Positions 24,405 through 37,900 of a stretch of 64,000 nucleotides of DNA are shown one piece after another; the first letter of the stretch is position 1; every line of letters begins with the position of its first letter. The stretch covers positions 25,045,505 through 25,109,504 of the forward strand of contig CM041115.1 of NCBI GenBank assembly GCA_023079485.1, written 5' to 3'. The DNA is from Archilochus colubris (lineage: Eukaryota; Chordata; Aves; Apodiformes; Trochilidae). Under the pieces are notes generated by a model. It was not told where the DNA came from. It saw only the letters and a program-made list of their open reading frames with translations, and searched no databases. The translations under genes and the position numbers were made by a program.

Positions 24405-26397
24405 CTTATTCTTTGATACTCTGTTTTAGGATTTGAAACTGGACTGACTTGTTTAGCATGATTTAAATGCTTTTTCTCATACGTGGTATCAGTACTTTTC
24501 GGTGATCACTTTAGTACTTGATTTAACTTTTTTCAAAAATACAAATCTGTAACTCTCTCATAAACCAGTTCTTTTAATAGAGAAGGTATGTTAATACCTG
24601 TCTCACCTTTGGACTAGGGTAAATATGGTGTTCTATTTTATATTGACACCATATCTAATTTGTAAAACACCAAAAACTCCCAACAGAACAATCAGAAAAC
24701 CAAGCAAACCAACAAAAAAACCTCCTTGAAAGTACAGGTACATATTCCCCACTTCCCCCAGTGAATTGGTCTCTTTAGTTCCTTAAATCCAGCTATATCA
24801 GTAGTGTTTTTGAAAAAGCCTGCCCTCAATTACATTAGGTGGTACCATCCTACTTTCCTGTTTTTTGTTTTCATCCCCCTTCCTCCCTTGCACCCTTTTC
24901 TCCTTCGCACTAATTCCCCTTTGATTTTTTGATAGATTTATGGGTTTGTTGTTTTATGGGGTTTTGGTGTTGTATTTTTTTTGTTGTTTGTTTGCTTGTT
25001 TTTTTGTTTTTGCTGCTTCCATAGAATCCTGCTCTGTTATGGGACTTCTAACTTAAGATTTCTGACCAGGCATCCTGTTAACTGAATTACACAGGTGCCT
25101 AAAAGCCTTCATGTGTTGGGTTTTGACACAGATAGAATATCCCAAATGTAATCCTGTCTCCAAATGTGCCATTTTATTGTGGGGGGTAGGAGGCCTGAAG
25201 TTTAGTAATAACTTTTCACCGTATTTAGTGGAGACGTGAACCTTAATTCATGTGCATGAGATTCAATCCTCAGAAGCCTCCAGAGCTAGACCCTGTGTTG
25301 TTTTGTGCTTCCTTCTCTTGATTCCTACCTCTGTGACCTTCTCATGGTGTGGTGCTAGTTCCAGGATGACTGCCACCAGTGTCTGTACATGGGCTGGAGA
25401 AAGGTCTGAAGGAACGTATAATAGTTGTTCAGCTATGGGCTGTACCTAGCTGCCCCAAAGTGAAGGATATGGGACTGGATGGAAGAATTTATCAGACTGA
25501 ACTTGGTCTGCAGATCCTCAAATAGGCTCCACTAATCTGGGAAGTTGATAGTGGAGTGTGTCAGGTGATGCTGTTCCCCAGGCTGGGGAAGAGGTCTCTT
25601 CATCAGTATGGAGGCATAAAAGCACTGCAGTTCCCCAGGTTAAGCAAGTGTGTAGGTTGGTTTACTTTTCGTTTAATCGCTGAAACATGTATTGGAAAAA
25701 TGTGTTACACAGCAGGCAAGATCTAATTTGTAAATTTTGTAATGATAGTTTATTACTTTTGAATAAAGGATAATTTAAATTAATTCTCTTTTAAAATCTG
25801 AGAGGAACTAAGGAATAACAGATCAGTCAACTTGACTGAAACCTAGGCAGATATGTGAATGTAAGGAAGCTCTTTATAAGCATGCAGTTTGTAAGATTAC
25901 AAAGTCCTACTCTTTGTATCACTGAGTTTTCAGATCTTTGTGCTGGGTATCACAAATCTGTGCCTTTTGCAGTTTCATGTCTGTTTGCTTTTGGAAAGCA
26001 GAAACAAATCTTTTACCTCTTCGCAGTGCTGCTGTTCAATCATAAAAGTTGAAATGGTATGAAGACTGATGGAATTTAGTAATGGTGGTTCAAACACTTC
26101 AGACTGCCCTTCGGGCTGTATGAACAGGAACTGTGCATGTAGAACGCAGAAAGGAAGTCCTACTTTTAAGCCTCTGTAAGAGTACTGCATTAGGTTGTGA
26201 GCAATGGGGCCTCCTTAAAAAAACCCACAGACAAATCAGAGAGGTATCAAAGGAGAGCTAGAGGTTGTGAAAACATGGACTGTGATGGTAGCCTGAAGAT
26301 TCAATTCAAACCAAATGACACTTCTATTCAGAAAGAAGACTGAGATGCACTCCTTTGTTAGGAGAAAATTGATAAGAAGTTCAACTGTGTTCCTGTC

Positions 26398-26542
26398 TTT
26401 CCCATAGCAGAGGTGTCAGGCATCGAGTCTTACTCTTAAACAATAATATGTTCACATGAGACAGCTGGGAAAACATCACAATAGCTCAAGCTGGTGATTG
26501 TGGAGGGGGATGCTGAACAAAGAAATGCCATGGCAATGACAT
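26398..26542 (+). repeat. Dispersed direct repeat, copy B
   Basis: This is the second copy of the 14578-14718 segment, in the same orientation, inside FBXL17 intron 1. By eye there are about six substitutions and a 4-bp length difference over roughly 145 bp. The flanks are unrelated. It may be a fragment of the LTR family next to copy A or a separate repeat. Confidence 0.9.
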
Positions 26543-29500
26543 TATGCACCTCTGTGATCTGTGCACCTGCCTGTCATGTGTTCTTCATGCATTCTTCACA
26601 CTCCCATGGTGACTGGCTGTTCTAACTTGTGTAGTTTCAGATTCTACAGAAGGTTGTAGTCTCTTTGTCTTCTCGTGTGCCCTTGTGCACTCACTTGTTG
26701 GCAGAGCATGGGAAACTAAGAAAATCAGATAAGCATTTTCTAAAAGCTAAGCCATCACTGTGTTACCAGCATTATTTTCATTATTCTCAGGTTTAGATGT
26801 GTTTTAGTGTCTCCATTTCTAAATTGTGGTGATTTGGAAGCAACACAGTGAGGACAGTTGGGTGGCTGAGAATAAAATTTTATCAGCCTCTTCAAGTAAA
26901 GATACTGTGCTTATTAGTCAGAACCTTTCTTTCCATTAGCAGGAAAGGTATCACTGTCTCCTGTCACTTTTTACAGATAAAAACTAAAAAAGTTGTGTTT
27001 CTTATTACAGCGAAGGCAATCTGTTTGCAAGTGGCTGTTAAGAGTAGTGTCTCCCTTTTGTAACCTCTGGCTGCATGTTCCTGGAGCTAGCTTTGTGCTC
27101 AGTAGACTGGTCCTGCAATTGCAGAATTGAATAATAACCCCGTCTAAGGTTGCAAAAATTTTCCTCAGGATTAGCTGTCTGAGAAGTCTTTGTCGGAGTA
27201 CAGTCACTAAATCCAGTGCAAAAATTCAGGTAGCCAGAAGCAGGGGACTAGTAAAAAGGTAAACTGTTCCTGTTGATGGCAGCTTGGTGTAGGAATCTTG
27301 TGTGTGATATGAAATGACACAACCACTTCCTGCCTGGCACATTTTTGTTAATCACAAGAGCATTTTAAACTTTATTCCCTTTATGGGTGTACTGAGGCTT
27401 CTTTAAGAGGTATGTGCCTTGAGTGCTTGTAACTTTTTCATATATTCAAGTGCTCATGAATCATTGATGTTTTCCTTATTAAGTTCACGTGCAGATAAAG
27501 CAATGAAACCTCCTAAAAATGAAGCAAATATTTCTCTGGCCTTCATCTACTGTTGAGAATTTTTTTAATTTTATGGACTAGACCAAAATAACCTTTCATA
27601 AACAATGCTGGAAGCTCTACTGTATGCCTGTAGTTAACAAACACAATGCTTTAGAGTAAAAAGTTGCATGCTCATTATGTTCTTGTATTAAATAATACTT
27701 TGGATTTATTTGCTTTTGTAATAATGGAACTTCAGTTGCTGAAAAACATTAAACAGAGCTGATGAATCAAATGAGCAGTTTTCCAAGAATGAATGTATCA
27801 GCTTCGTTAAGCACCATGAAATGTTCTTATAATGTTCTTTCTATGTAATGTTAATGCAATGTGGGGGTTTTTTTGTTGCAAAACAAATAGGGCTGATGCA
27901 GTTTCACAGATACCTATTTTTATTCGATACAAGATTTTTATTGAGAAAAGTAAGAGTCACATAAGTCTTTACTCTTCTTGTTATATTGCAAGATCTTCTG
28001 AATGAAAACTATGACAGAAATAGGGAATGTGTGGATGCACTTTTTATCATCCCCATTCTGCCCTGGGGGCTACAGTCTCTGTTGTGTTCTAATTCATAAA
28101 TCTCTAACTTGTTCTTAAAGTTAGTAGTATCTTTCAATAATGTTACTGGCAATCAAATGAATTTTCTTGCCTCTCTTCCTGAGGCAAAAGCTTAAGTGCG
28201 TGCAATCAGTCATTCTGGTTGATTGTGGTTTTTAGAAATTTTTCTTTGTCTTTTGATTGTCTTTTGATAATTTAAACAAAATTCAAGAAAAAAATTTTTT
28301 TTTTTTACTCCATACTTGTGTGGCATGTGTGATGTGAATTCTTGATTTTGGAAAAGTTGGCACTAAGTGTATTTTGTCACAAAGCATATGCACAAGTTTC
28401 TAGTGTACTTTTTGTAGTAACATTCATGATTGACTTCTTGTGATTTTCTTTGATTAGAAGTGGAGTTAGTCCTTCACTTGACTGAACTTTGAGGAACTTG
28501 CTTTAAGGTCAGATTTATCGAATATTTACAGATTAAGTTTAATACCTGGATTTACTATATTTAAATCTTGTCTTTAATCTTTTAAGAAAAGATATTCATA
28601 GGGTGTTTGGTTTTTTTGCCTTCTTTTTGTCCTTGCTGAATTGCTAACATTTACCACAAAAATTGAAAGTAGTCCTTCTTTGCCTACACTCCTGGAAATA
28701 TCTAGCATTCTCGCATACCTTTCCCAGAGTGTTACATGTGTAATGTTTGAAGCCCCATCGTATAGGTGGTAAAAGAGATAATTAAAGAACTGTTATTTCT
28801 GTCAGCTTCTGCCTTTCTTTCGATCCATGATCAAACAAAATATTTATTCCACAAAGTTGAAAAAACCCTACAACTTGATCAGGCACTGGTTTCTGTGACT
28901 GGTAAGTGTGCTGTGCAAAGGCTCAATTTGACTGGGTTAAAGTCAATTGAGCTATCACCTGGTCCAGAATAGTGAGTTGCCACAGGTGTGTGCAGACACA
29001 CTGGAAATAGTCCTGTGTTTTTGTAGTACTGTGTGCAATTAGTTGTGCTTTGTTGCTTAAAGGTAAAACAACTTCTTTGTATGGATTTTGTCCTACAAAG
29101 GATTTGTATGGTTGTGTCTTGCAAGGACATAAACTTGGACTGTTTGAAGGGTTCAGCAGGTTGGTTGTGATCTGACTGAAAGCCTGGTATATAGGGAAGT
29201 TAACTTTTGCTGTTCTGGGCATTGTGCTTTTTTTTTAATTTTTATTTTTATTTTTACTGTAGTCTTAAATGAATCACTGAATGATTGTTTCAAAGCAAGA
29301 GATTGACATACAACTGACTCTCCAGAATGTATGATAAGACCATGAATGCTGAACATTTTGGGTGTTGATCTATTTGGATCTAGTCTTGAAACCCAGGTAA
29401 TCTTTTGCATTCATTGAGGAGAAGAAAAACCCACTAATCATAATTATCACTTGAAATGGTGAAGCAGGAAGTACTGACATGTTTTAAGAATGTGAGCTGA

Positions 29501-32500
29501 AAGGGTGTAAGACTAGACAATAAAGAACATGAGTAAGGTGGTTTTTTTTGGCTTGTAGAACTCTGCTTCTTCTACCCCTCCCTCTTGTCAACAGGTGAAA
29601 AAAATGTGAAATGCATCTAGAAAATATTATCAAGCTTATTTTTTATTAGAGTGCTTGGAAAGGGGTATTACAGTATCAGACAGATTTAATTTGGGGGGGC
29701 TGGAGGGCAATGAGTGTTGGACACACAGCTATACATGCTTGAGTATACTGCTCCCTGAAATTTATCTGTCATAAGCAGGAGCTAAATGAACAAGCTTGGT
29801 GGTAGGAATATTTTTAGCTTTCTTCTGTATTTATACAGCCTTGGGAATAAGAAAACAATTTTTAATACTCAGTACAATTAAACTGCCACAGTATCAGTAT
29901 ATATCTAGAGAATTAAACCTAATTAAAAGGTGGTGAAGGCCATCAAAATTGGTTGTAGTGTTATATGTGTTAATGTAGTACTTTAACCTGCAGCTTAGAT
30001 GATCTTTCAACGTAAGGATGATGTTTCACCAAAGTGGAATATGTATAGGTGTTGCTGCTAAACCCATTTGATGCAGTTCAGTACATTATTTGATGCAGTT
30101 CAATACATGTTCTTTTAACAACTGCAAGCACTGAAGAAAAACAAAGTTTTATGTGATAAAATTCAGAATATTTTTATATTTGGAATCATGATTGCTGCAG
30201 AGCACAAAACTGGCAAGGCCTTGTCTTTGAAGTTGTACTGACTGTGTAATTTTTGTGGCTACTTCTGAAATGACTGCAATGACTGTCAACAGCAGCTTCC
30301 CAAAGAAGTGGCTGTTCCTAAAAAAGTCAGTTTGTAACACCTGTACACTCCTTACTTGTATCTACAGCTAGAGTTAAGTACAGCATGAACTAAAACATGA
30401 CCTCAAATGCTTACAGACAATTCTTCCAGAACAATATTGTCCGTGTAGAAATACTTTTTGTGTCAAGTAACTGAATTAATCTTGCTTCTCTGTTTGCTTT
30501 GGCATTGCTACTGCTCATGGAGTAGCAAAACAATAGGTCTCTTGTGATCTGTGGGGGTTTCTAGCTTTTGGTAGAATGATAGTTGGAATAAAATTTTGAA
30601 AGGGCTTTCATATTCATAATTTTTCCTGTTCTGTGTTTGCTATATTCTTGTTTCAAGAACTGCAAGCTCTTATTTCTTGTTTTTCGATGAGTAAGCTTAT
30701 TTATTTACCACAGCAGCAAAGGTTGGTTAGTATATTTTATAATTCCAACTTTGGCATCCCTTCTTACTATTACCTGGAGTCAGTCTGATATCTGCCTAAA
30801 AATAACCTGGATGATACTGCCTTATTCACTTCTGAGGCTTTTTTCGAACTGTTGGAAGGTTCAGTCTTCTGTTTCATACTGGTAGTAGGGACAAGTTTCC
30901 TGCTGCTCTAAAAAATTACAATTGCTGAGAATCATTAGACTGTCTTTTTTTTCCCTAATGCTTAAAATTACACTTTTGCAGTAGCAACGCCAGGTGCCTA
31001 ATTACTACTTAGTATTTAGTGATTTTTCTTCCTTGATTGGAGGTGTTATTTCTTTGCATGGTGGTCACAGCCACCTCCTTGCTATGTGTATAGATTCGTA
31101 AGTACAGACAGAAAACTGCAGAGAGGAAGCAGACATAGATTGTTTCATCTCTAACAAGAAACACCCGTATACTTGGGTAATGATCAAACAAAGGGCTTTC
31201 AGGAAAATGATGTCCATGCACAATTCTCCAGCACCGCAAAGAATCTTATGGAAGAGATTGAGGTTTTTGCAGCTAGAAGAAGAAACTGGAACTGATAGAT
31301 CTTCCAAGCATTTATAGAAGTCAGTGAATTTGATTTTCTTTTAGGAATAGTCAGCCAGCTCCCCTGTATGAGGATTCTTCCAGGGATATACATATTCAAA
31401 ATTCATAAGCTAAGGCATCTTCTAGAACAAGGGGGCAAAAATGGTTGTTATTGTTGTTGTCTAGTCTGTTCTAAAGACCATCAATGATGGAAATTCTGTA
31501 AGTTACCAGATATTAGATTCCAGTGCTCCATTATCCTTAGTTTTAGACTTAATTGTCCTACCCACCACAAAGATGAAAGTGTTATTCTATTTAGTTTGTT
31601 TACCTCCTTTGCCCTCTCTTTTCCTTGGTGGAACAGTCTTCCATTTTTTTCATGGTTTTCTGGATTTCAGTACTTTCCTGTTGACATTATCTAGTATGTT
31701 CAGAGTTTCTTGGCCATACTGCCTGAGATTGGCTGTAGTGCTTCTACTTAGTGTAGTTCTACTCATCAGTTGAGTGGGAGGATTTTTTCATGTTTAGCAG
31801 TCTGTATTTCTGTGTAGGTATCTTAAGGATGTGATTGCCTTTTCCATTATAGGATGATGTATGGATTACAGTTCATTTGTAGTTACAGTGAACCTTCATA
31901 TGTACCTCTTGACAGACCTTTTTATATTTACTAGTTATCGTCCTTCTGAGAAAGGATTGAATATAGTAAATGTAACAGCAGCTTGTGAGCCTGTCATAAA
32001 CTTATGGCTTATTCTTTTTTGCAGGCTGATCTAATGCTCAGTACCTTGGGGTATAAAATGCTAATTATATGCTTAGTCTCTTTGTATAACATGTTTTGCT
32101 CTGCTGATCATCTCCACCATCTTATGCCCTCTTCCCACGAGACTTTTGTTTTAGTATCTGCTTTTATGACTCCAATATCTTAACTGAATTTAAAAGCAAA
32201 GGTATTTTTATCTGAACCAGAACATGAATGAAAACTCATTTTAAATGGCTTGCAAATAACTTTGTGCTAATGCTTGTATTTGTAATTCTTTAGGTATGCC
32301 ATCACAAAAGTGCGTTTGAAATCTGGTCTAAGAAATCAGTGCTTAAGCAGGATATGTTCTCTTGCTGGTTTTGCTAATGTGAGAAAACTGTCAGCTCTTG
32401 TGTGATGCGAGGTTTTTTTGTTAATGTTTTTGACTAACCTGCAAGTTGTGGCAAGTTGTAGAGCTGTGTGTTTCAATGATACTTTTCTTTACTTCACAGG

Positions 32501-32579
32501 ACAGTTTAGTAGTAAAATATTTCTGCTTGTTAAATATGACTACCTCTTACAAATAGTATTTTTTTCATTTTCTTTTCAG

Positions 32580-32702
32580 ATACTTTCCAATTTATCCCTG
32601 AATGAGCGTTGCCTTTCAGCATCATTGGTCTGTAAATACTGGCGTGATCTCTGTTTAGATTTTCAGTTTTGGAAGCAACTGGATCTCAGTAGTCGACAAC
32701 AG
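32580..32702 (+). CDS. FBXL17: FBXL17 coding exon 2 (F-box core, residues 251-291)
   Basis: A 123-nt, 41-codon, phase 0-0 exon carrying most of the F-box, the helical motif that binds SKP1. It reads from ILSNLSLNERCLSASLVCKY through the WRDLCLDF and WKQLDLSS blocks to RQQ. This is nearly identical to the human FBXL17 F-box as I know it; the second residue of the exon is Leu where the human protein has Phe. The acceptor follows a pyrimidine-rich tract (tcttttcag) and the donor is cag/gtatga. Joined to exon 1 it restores a continuous F-box (about residues 240-285). The reading frame is also open upstream of the acceptor, but that sequence is intronic. Exon 1 is 10.9 kb upstream and exon 3 is 1.1 kb downstream. 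Confidence 0.96.
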
Positions 32703-33820
32703 GTATGAAGGTATCATTGTGGACAAATTTTATTTTGACTTGGAACTTGGTCCTGGAGCTTGGCTCTTGAACAAAGATAAACAAAAGAAACCCATAAAGA
32801 GATGTCTGTGCTTTCAGAGACTTTTCTACTAGAGGCTGAAAATAACTGAGCTCTTAGATTAATGCATTTGAATGTAGCCTCGCTTCACTGAGATCAGTCC
32901 AAGGATAAGTGCTGTTTGAAATGGATTGTGAGATACCTGTCTCTGGTCTGCATCAGATAGTGGTAGTTGCAATTAGAACTCTCAGATTAATTGAGAGATA
33001 TAGTGAGTTTTTCTGAGATGCTCTTTTTTTTAAGAATGGTGCTAACCGGTGTTTCGGTTTGTTTTAACAAATTTTCTTTGATTTTTCTTCAGCTGTTGTG
33101 GCTCCTACTGGTCAGAAGACAGATTTGTCTCTTTAGACCTTTAGGTGTCTGTTCATAGATTTCATTTAGGGAGACAGAGCCTAGGCTCCATCTGTTGAGG
33201 GAAACTTTCTTCCTTGAAAAACTTCAAGGCTTCTTTTAAGACAAAATTAGGTTGTTTGACCACTCCCTGTAGTTTTGTTACTTAGGCACCTGCAGGTTTA
33301 TAAACCAATTGTTTCTGAGTTTCATGAAAATACAGGGTGCAGGGTAACAACTATTGGAGGGTCCCATTTGAAGAGCAACGACATGAACTCATCTCAGTGT
33401 ACATGGTATATTACTTAACACCAATTCGTAAGAAAGCATGCAAGTTCTCTTGCTTCTACAGTTAACTTGTTAATGTCTTTCTGAACCACTGTGGAAAAGT
33501 GATATTGCAGATTGCATGAGAAAAATCAGACACACTCAGACAGGGGTCCATCTGCTGTAAAAGGGCAAGCAAATCCTTTTCTTCTGAGAGTTCCTAGTCT
33601 AAAATCCAAAGGGGACCTTGAAGTGTTATTTGTTCTCTCCAAGTGCTGAGGCAGAATTCCTTAAACTGTAAAACTGATTATATCAGCATGCTCTTATGTT
33701 GGAAAACAAATCTCCTTCTCCCAGTAGGCTATGGAAAAATGCATCTTGCAAATAGTTTTGAGCTAATGAAATAAAAAATGAAAAAAAAGTTAAATTTGAA
33801 TGTTTGTATTTTCTTTGCAG
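32703..33820 (+). other. FBXL17: FBXL17 intron 2 (1,118 bp)
   Basis: Phase 0, cag/gtatga to tttgcag/GTC. I see no repeat, RNA or coding signal inside. Confidence 0.93.
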
Positions 33821-34078
33821 GTCACTGATGAGCTGTTGGAAAAGTTAGCATCAAGAAGCCAGAATATTACAGAAATCAATATTTCTGATTGTCGCAATGT
33901 ATCTGATACAGGAGTATGCATATTAGCCATTAAATGCCCTGGACTCCTAAGATATACTGCCTACAGATGTAAACAGCTTTCTGACACCTCTATTATTGCA
34001 GTTGCCTCTCAGTGTCCTCTTCTTCAGAAAGTGCATGTGGGCAATCAGGACAGACTCACTGATGAAAGTCTCAAGCAG
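33821..34078 (+). CDS. FBXL17: FBXL17 coding exon 3 (first leucine-rich repeats, residues 292-377)
   Basis: A 258-nt, 86-codon, phase 0-0 exon that begins VTDELLEKLASRSQNITEIN and continues with leucine-rich repeats of the Cys-containing FBXL type. Repeat signatures visible in order are INISDC, CPGLLRYTAYRC, LSDTSIIAVASQCPLL, VHVGNQDRLTDES. In FBXL17 these repeats form the solenoid that wraps the BTB substrate. The acceptor is ttctttgcag and the donor is aagcag/gtaacc. The frame runs on into intron 3 to a stop near 34174; a transcript retaining that intron would add 32 unrelated residues, but nothing suggests that it is used. Substitutions relative to the remembered human sequence are conservative (for example Lys to Arg before LTDE). 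Confidence 0.96.
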
Positions 34079-34787
34079 GTAACCATTCATTCCACAAATT
34101 TCTTTTGTAAATTCACTGCCTTCAGCTTCTTACCTGATGCAAAAAGGTACATGGAAGAAGTTACCCTCTTCTAGGATTTATTTAAAATTTACGTAAGTTA
34201 GTTTATGGATATATTTTCTTGTTACTGTTATCTAAACCATACATTTTTATATCGTGATTAAATTATCCCTTTTATAATGAAATCTCCAGTTTGAAATCCT
34301 GTACTTCAACCCTAGTTGACTGAGTTTTCCTGAAGTAGTTGCTCTTTTTGTGTCACAAAAGTCAAGGGTGACAAGGGGAGATCATTGTTTCTTAGGCATT
34401 AAGGGAGGTTTCATCAACTCTCTCCTGGTAGAGGAGCAGTTTAGGTTAAAGTACTTAAGTACTGAAGTACTTACCTTAAATATGCTGTCAGTGGTCTAGC
34501 ATACATTAAGATGCATTGTTAGCTACTTAAATATGTGCCTAGGAAAGAACTTAGTTCCTTTGTGCTGCTCTTAGCTCTTTTTTATTGATTGTAGTTAGCA
34601 ACTTAATTTTGTCATGTATGCAATGATTCTGTGTATGGTACTTACAAAATGCGTAAACTAAAGGTAATGTTTAAGGAAAGAGGGCATGGAGAAGCATAAA
34701 GAAAACTCACAACTCTTTAGCTCAGTCAAATCCTGACGGTTTTTTTCCTTTACTCATAAATATCTGCTTTGATATCTCTAATTTCAG
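34079..34787 (+). other. FBXL17: FBXL17 intron 3 (709 bp)
   Basis: Phase 0, cag/gtaacc to atttcag/CTG. No internal feature recognised. Confidence 0.93.
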
Positions 34788-34919
34788 CTGGGTTCAAAAT
34801 GCAGAGAATTGAAAGACATTCATTTTGGGCAATGTTATAAAATCTCAGATGAAGGAATGATCATTATAGCTAAAGGCTGTCTGAAGCTGCAAAGAATATA
34901 CATGCAAGAAAACAAATTA
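34788..34919 (+). CDS. FBXL17: FBXL17 coding exon 4 (leucine-rich repeats, residues 378-421)
   Basis: A 132-nt, 44-codon, phase 0-0 exon. It translates to LGSKCRELKDIHFGQCYKIS, then DEGMIIIAKGCLKLQRIYMQ and ENKL, matching human FBXL17 almost residue for residue. It contains one and a half leucine-rich repeats with the conserved Cys positions. The acceptor is tctaatttcag and the donor is tta/gtaagt, a near-perfect consensus. It is too short to stand out as an open frame and was found by continuing the protein from exon 3 across the 709-bp intron 3. The next exon should open with a VTDQ-type repeat start; I did not find one in the remaining 29 kb, so intron 4 extends past the window. Confidence 0.95.
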
Positions 34920-37900
34920 GTAAGTATATGTTGATTTATTTTATTTTTGTTATTTTTTTCCCCAAAGCTTGTCAAAACTATGTTCTTTATTTAAAACTTT
35001 ATTATGAATGGCTGTTAGTTTTGTCAGTGAATATAATTCACTGAATATAATACATTGCTTATAAAAGTTCTCTATCTGTGAAAATTTAGATTCTACAGAT
35101 ATGCCAAAAAAAGTGCAAGTTAAGCTTGTGCTGTTTCAGATAGGTATCTGGTTTTGACATGACATTCAAGGACATGGTCAACAGTGACAGTTGTTGGAAG
35201 GTGCCTGATTTGTGTAGGAAAGTACTTAGCCCACACAGAATGTTTCTCTATACCAGTAAGTTTTTTTACATCACAGTAAAAAGTTCAAATTTAAGTAAAT
35301 TAAGGTTTTTTTGAGGTTTGGTTCTTGAGTACAAATAATACACTATGATAATATTTTCTAGAAATTTGTCACTTTCTCATCACGATACTGTAGCATTAGT
35401 GTCCCTGTGCTAGTAGAAGTAAGTAATAATATCTGTGAAGCGATAATTTCTAATGTTGAAAGCCAGTCTAATAAATGGTATAGTAGAGCACTGGCTTTAT
35501 TTTTTTTTTCCTGTAAACAAGCAGATAGATTTGCTTGAGGTTGAATTCTGAACTATCAGCTAATCTCACAGTTGTAACCTCTAGTTTGAAAGCTGCTGAA
35601 ATAGAACAAAGGAATTGCAGTTGTCAGAAAACAGCATGTCTTGTATTCAGTCATTGTATATTTAGCTTATAATAGGCAAACAAATAGTAAGGACTAAGAT
35701 GGTTCATTTCAAAATGGTTTCTATTTAAAGGAAAATAAAAGGCATTTATTGGTTTTGATCAGAACCGTAGGTAGCTGAAAACCAGGATATACTGGCCAAA
35801 ACTGAGATCTCAAAATAGTTCAAATGCAGAAAAACAGGTGTGTGCCATTCTCTGATATCAAAACAAAATCTTGAATAACATCCTTGTAATACTTATTCCA
35901 TTTGGTGAAGGAGCTACAGAATCTGATGTTGGTTCCCCTTGCTAGGGTCAAGAGATATTCAGATCTTGCTGGAATTTTAATTTTGTGTGATGAACAAAGA
36001 TGACTTGTAGGAAGTTCTCATGCAGTCATAAAATAAAAATTTTCACCTTCCAAAATAAACAAAAAAGAGAGATGAATTCTTTAATGCCATAGATTAAGCT
36101 TACAGTAGAGTAATTGTGGGTGACAAATGATAATACAGTTTGTTTTTTACATCTTTGTTGGTTGCTTTTGTTTTTAAGACTGGCATCGAAATGTTAATAT
36201 TTTTTGTGGTACATTTTCCTACTTTTTTGGTGAAGAATGGGGTTTTGGGAAATGTGTGTGATTTTGGAATAAATAAGTATTCATTCTCTGAAATAAAATC
36301 TATGATAAGAAAAGTGTAGTTGACATATAAGGGATTGGGGTTTTTTGTTTTGTTTTTTTGTTTTTTGTTTTTAAGTTCATAGATTGTTGGTTTGCTATAG
36401 GAAGAAAACTCCTTACCCCCTCCTCCCTTTTGAACAGCTTCTGTACTGTAAATCAAATCTGTGTGTTTGTTTTTATTTTCTTGTTTTCTGCTTTTTCGGA
36501 GGTGCTTAAAATCACATGACTCGCACGGACAATTTCTAGTAATTTCAAAATGCACAGTCCATTATGGATGGTATGTGATGTCTGGATTTTCATCTAGGCT
36601 TTTATCACACTAATGGATTTTATACTTCAAAAACATGTCTATGCAGAGGCAACCAGCAGCTAAACAATGCCTTTGTGAGTGTTAATTTACACTGAAATGT
36701 AGACCAGGCACCACAGTTCAGTTGCTTCATCTGTTGCTAAGTTACTCTATTACCAGACTGCTGAGCAGAAACAGAGAAAGAAGAATTTATGTCCTGAGTG
36801 TTTAGTATAGTACGCATTTCACAGAAAGATAGACCCTTTCCTTTCTTTGAAATGCTGATTATGTCATGATAATAAATGAAAGCTGCATATAAGGTAAAGC
36901 GTGAGTGAGGAACAAGTTAACATCAGCTTACATAAGGTTGTTTCCATAACTGCTTATGATTTGTTATCTTTTAAAAATATTTTTCCCTTTGTCCTTTGAA
37001 TGGAAGTGTAGCTATATGCAAAGCCTCTTTTCTGAAGTCTACTGGCTGAACTGGAATTCTAATGAAAAGAAAAAACAATTCAGGATTTAAGTGGGTTGGT
37101 ATCTTGTATTGTCTTTCCTTGGCTGTCCCCAACCGGTCTGATACAATCCAACAGTCTTACAGAAATTAAGTGTAAATGGAAGAACAGATTATAAATGCTC
37201 AGACAAAACTAGGATTGTTTCTTGGCTTCTTGGCTGAGTTTGCTTGGACTTCTTATTTTATGGTCATGGCTGAAATTAAATGGTGTAACTTTCATGTTTC
37301 CATTGTATGAATGATTAATGTGACTGAAGATGACAGGGGATGAATCGACTGATTTGTTAACTTTCTACCAACCTACTTTTTGTCCTTTCCACTGCATATT
37401 AGAAAGTACATAATTTCAGATGAAAAGTCAGGAAAATAGCTCTACATAATATTCAGTATTCTCACTTGAGACATGGAGTGGGGCTGTACTTAACCTGAAT
37501 TGTAATGGAAAATTAATTATCTTCATCACAGCCTTCCCTAGAAGAACCCAAAAGGTTTTAAAGGTAGTCACAAGTTTCTTCACAGAGAGATGGAGAATAG
37601 ATTTGTGACTACAGTGCACCCAAAGGGAAGGATTGGTCCAGAAGCAGTTGTGTATAAGCAGTGTGTAAACTCTGTTGTCTTAGTATGAATAGAGGAAACC
37701 TAGATTTGGGACCTCTGTTATTTTACATACTAATGTCTTACTCATTGCATTTTCTTAGCTGAGTGACTTAAAAGCTAAAATAATACAGTGGTTGCAGAAA
37801 CTTTCTGTGTAAAATTATAAATCTGTACCAGCCTATTCCACATGTTATGAGCCTTTTTCATGCTTAATTAGATGTGGCTGAGAACAAGGAGCTTATAAAT

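Larger units (their letters stand above)
21686..32579 (+). other. FBXL17: FBXL17 intron 1 (10,894 bp)
   Basis: Phase 0, bounded by AAG/gtgggt and ttttcag/ATA. The first 200 bp are still CpG-island sequence. The endogenous bornavirus-like insertion lies at 22951-24404 and a 145-bp dispersed repeat at 26398-26542. Apart from T-rich tracts (for example 24950-25015 and 28288-28306), I recognise nothing else in 24405-32579. Short open frames here have the Leu/Phe/Ser/Cys-rich composition of AT-rich noise. Confidence 0.9.

Noticed and set aside
33821..34174. Extension of exon 3 through the donor to a stop at 34174
   Set aside because: The consensus donor at 34079 and the in-phase match of exon 4 to FBXL17 show that this is intron sequence.
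36100..36555. A 151-codon minus-strand frame
   Set aside because: Its Lys/Asn/Thr-rich product is the reverse of T-rich low-complexity intron sequence; there is no start context or family resemblance.
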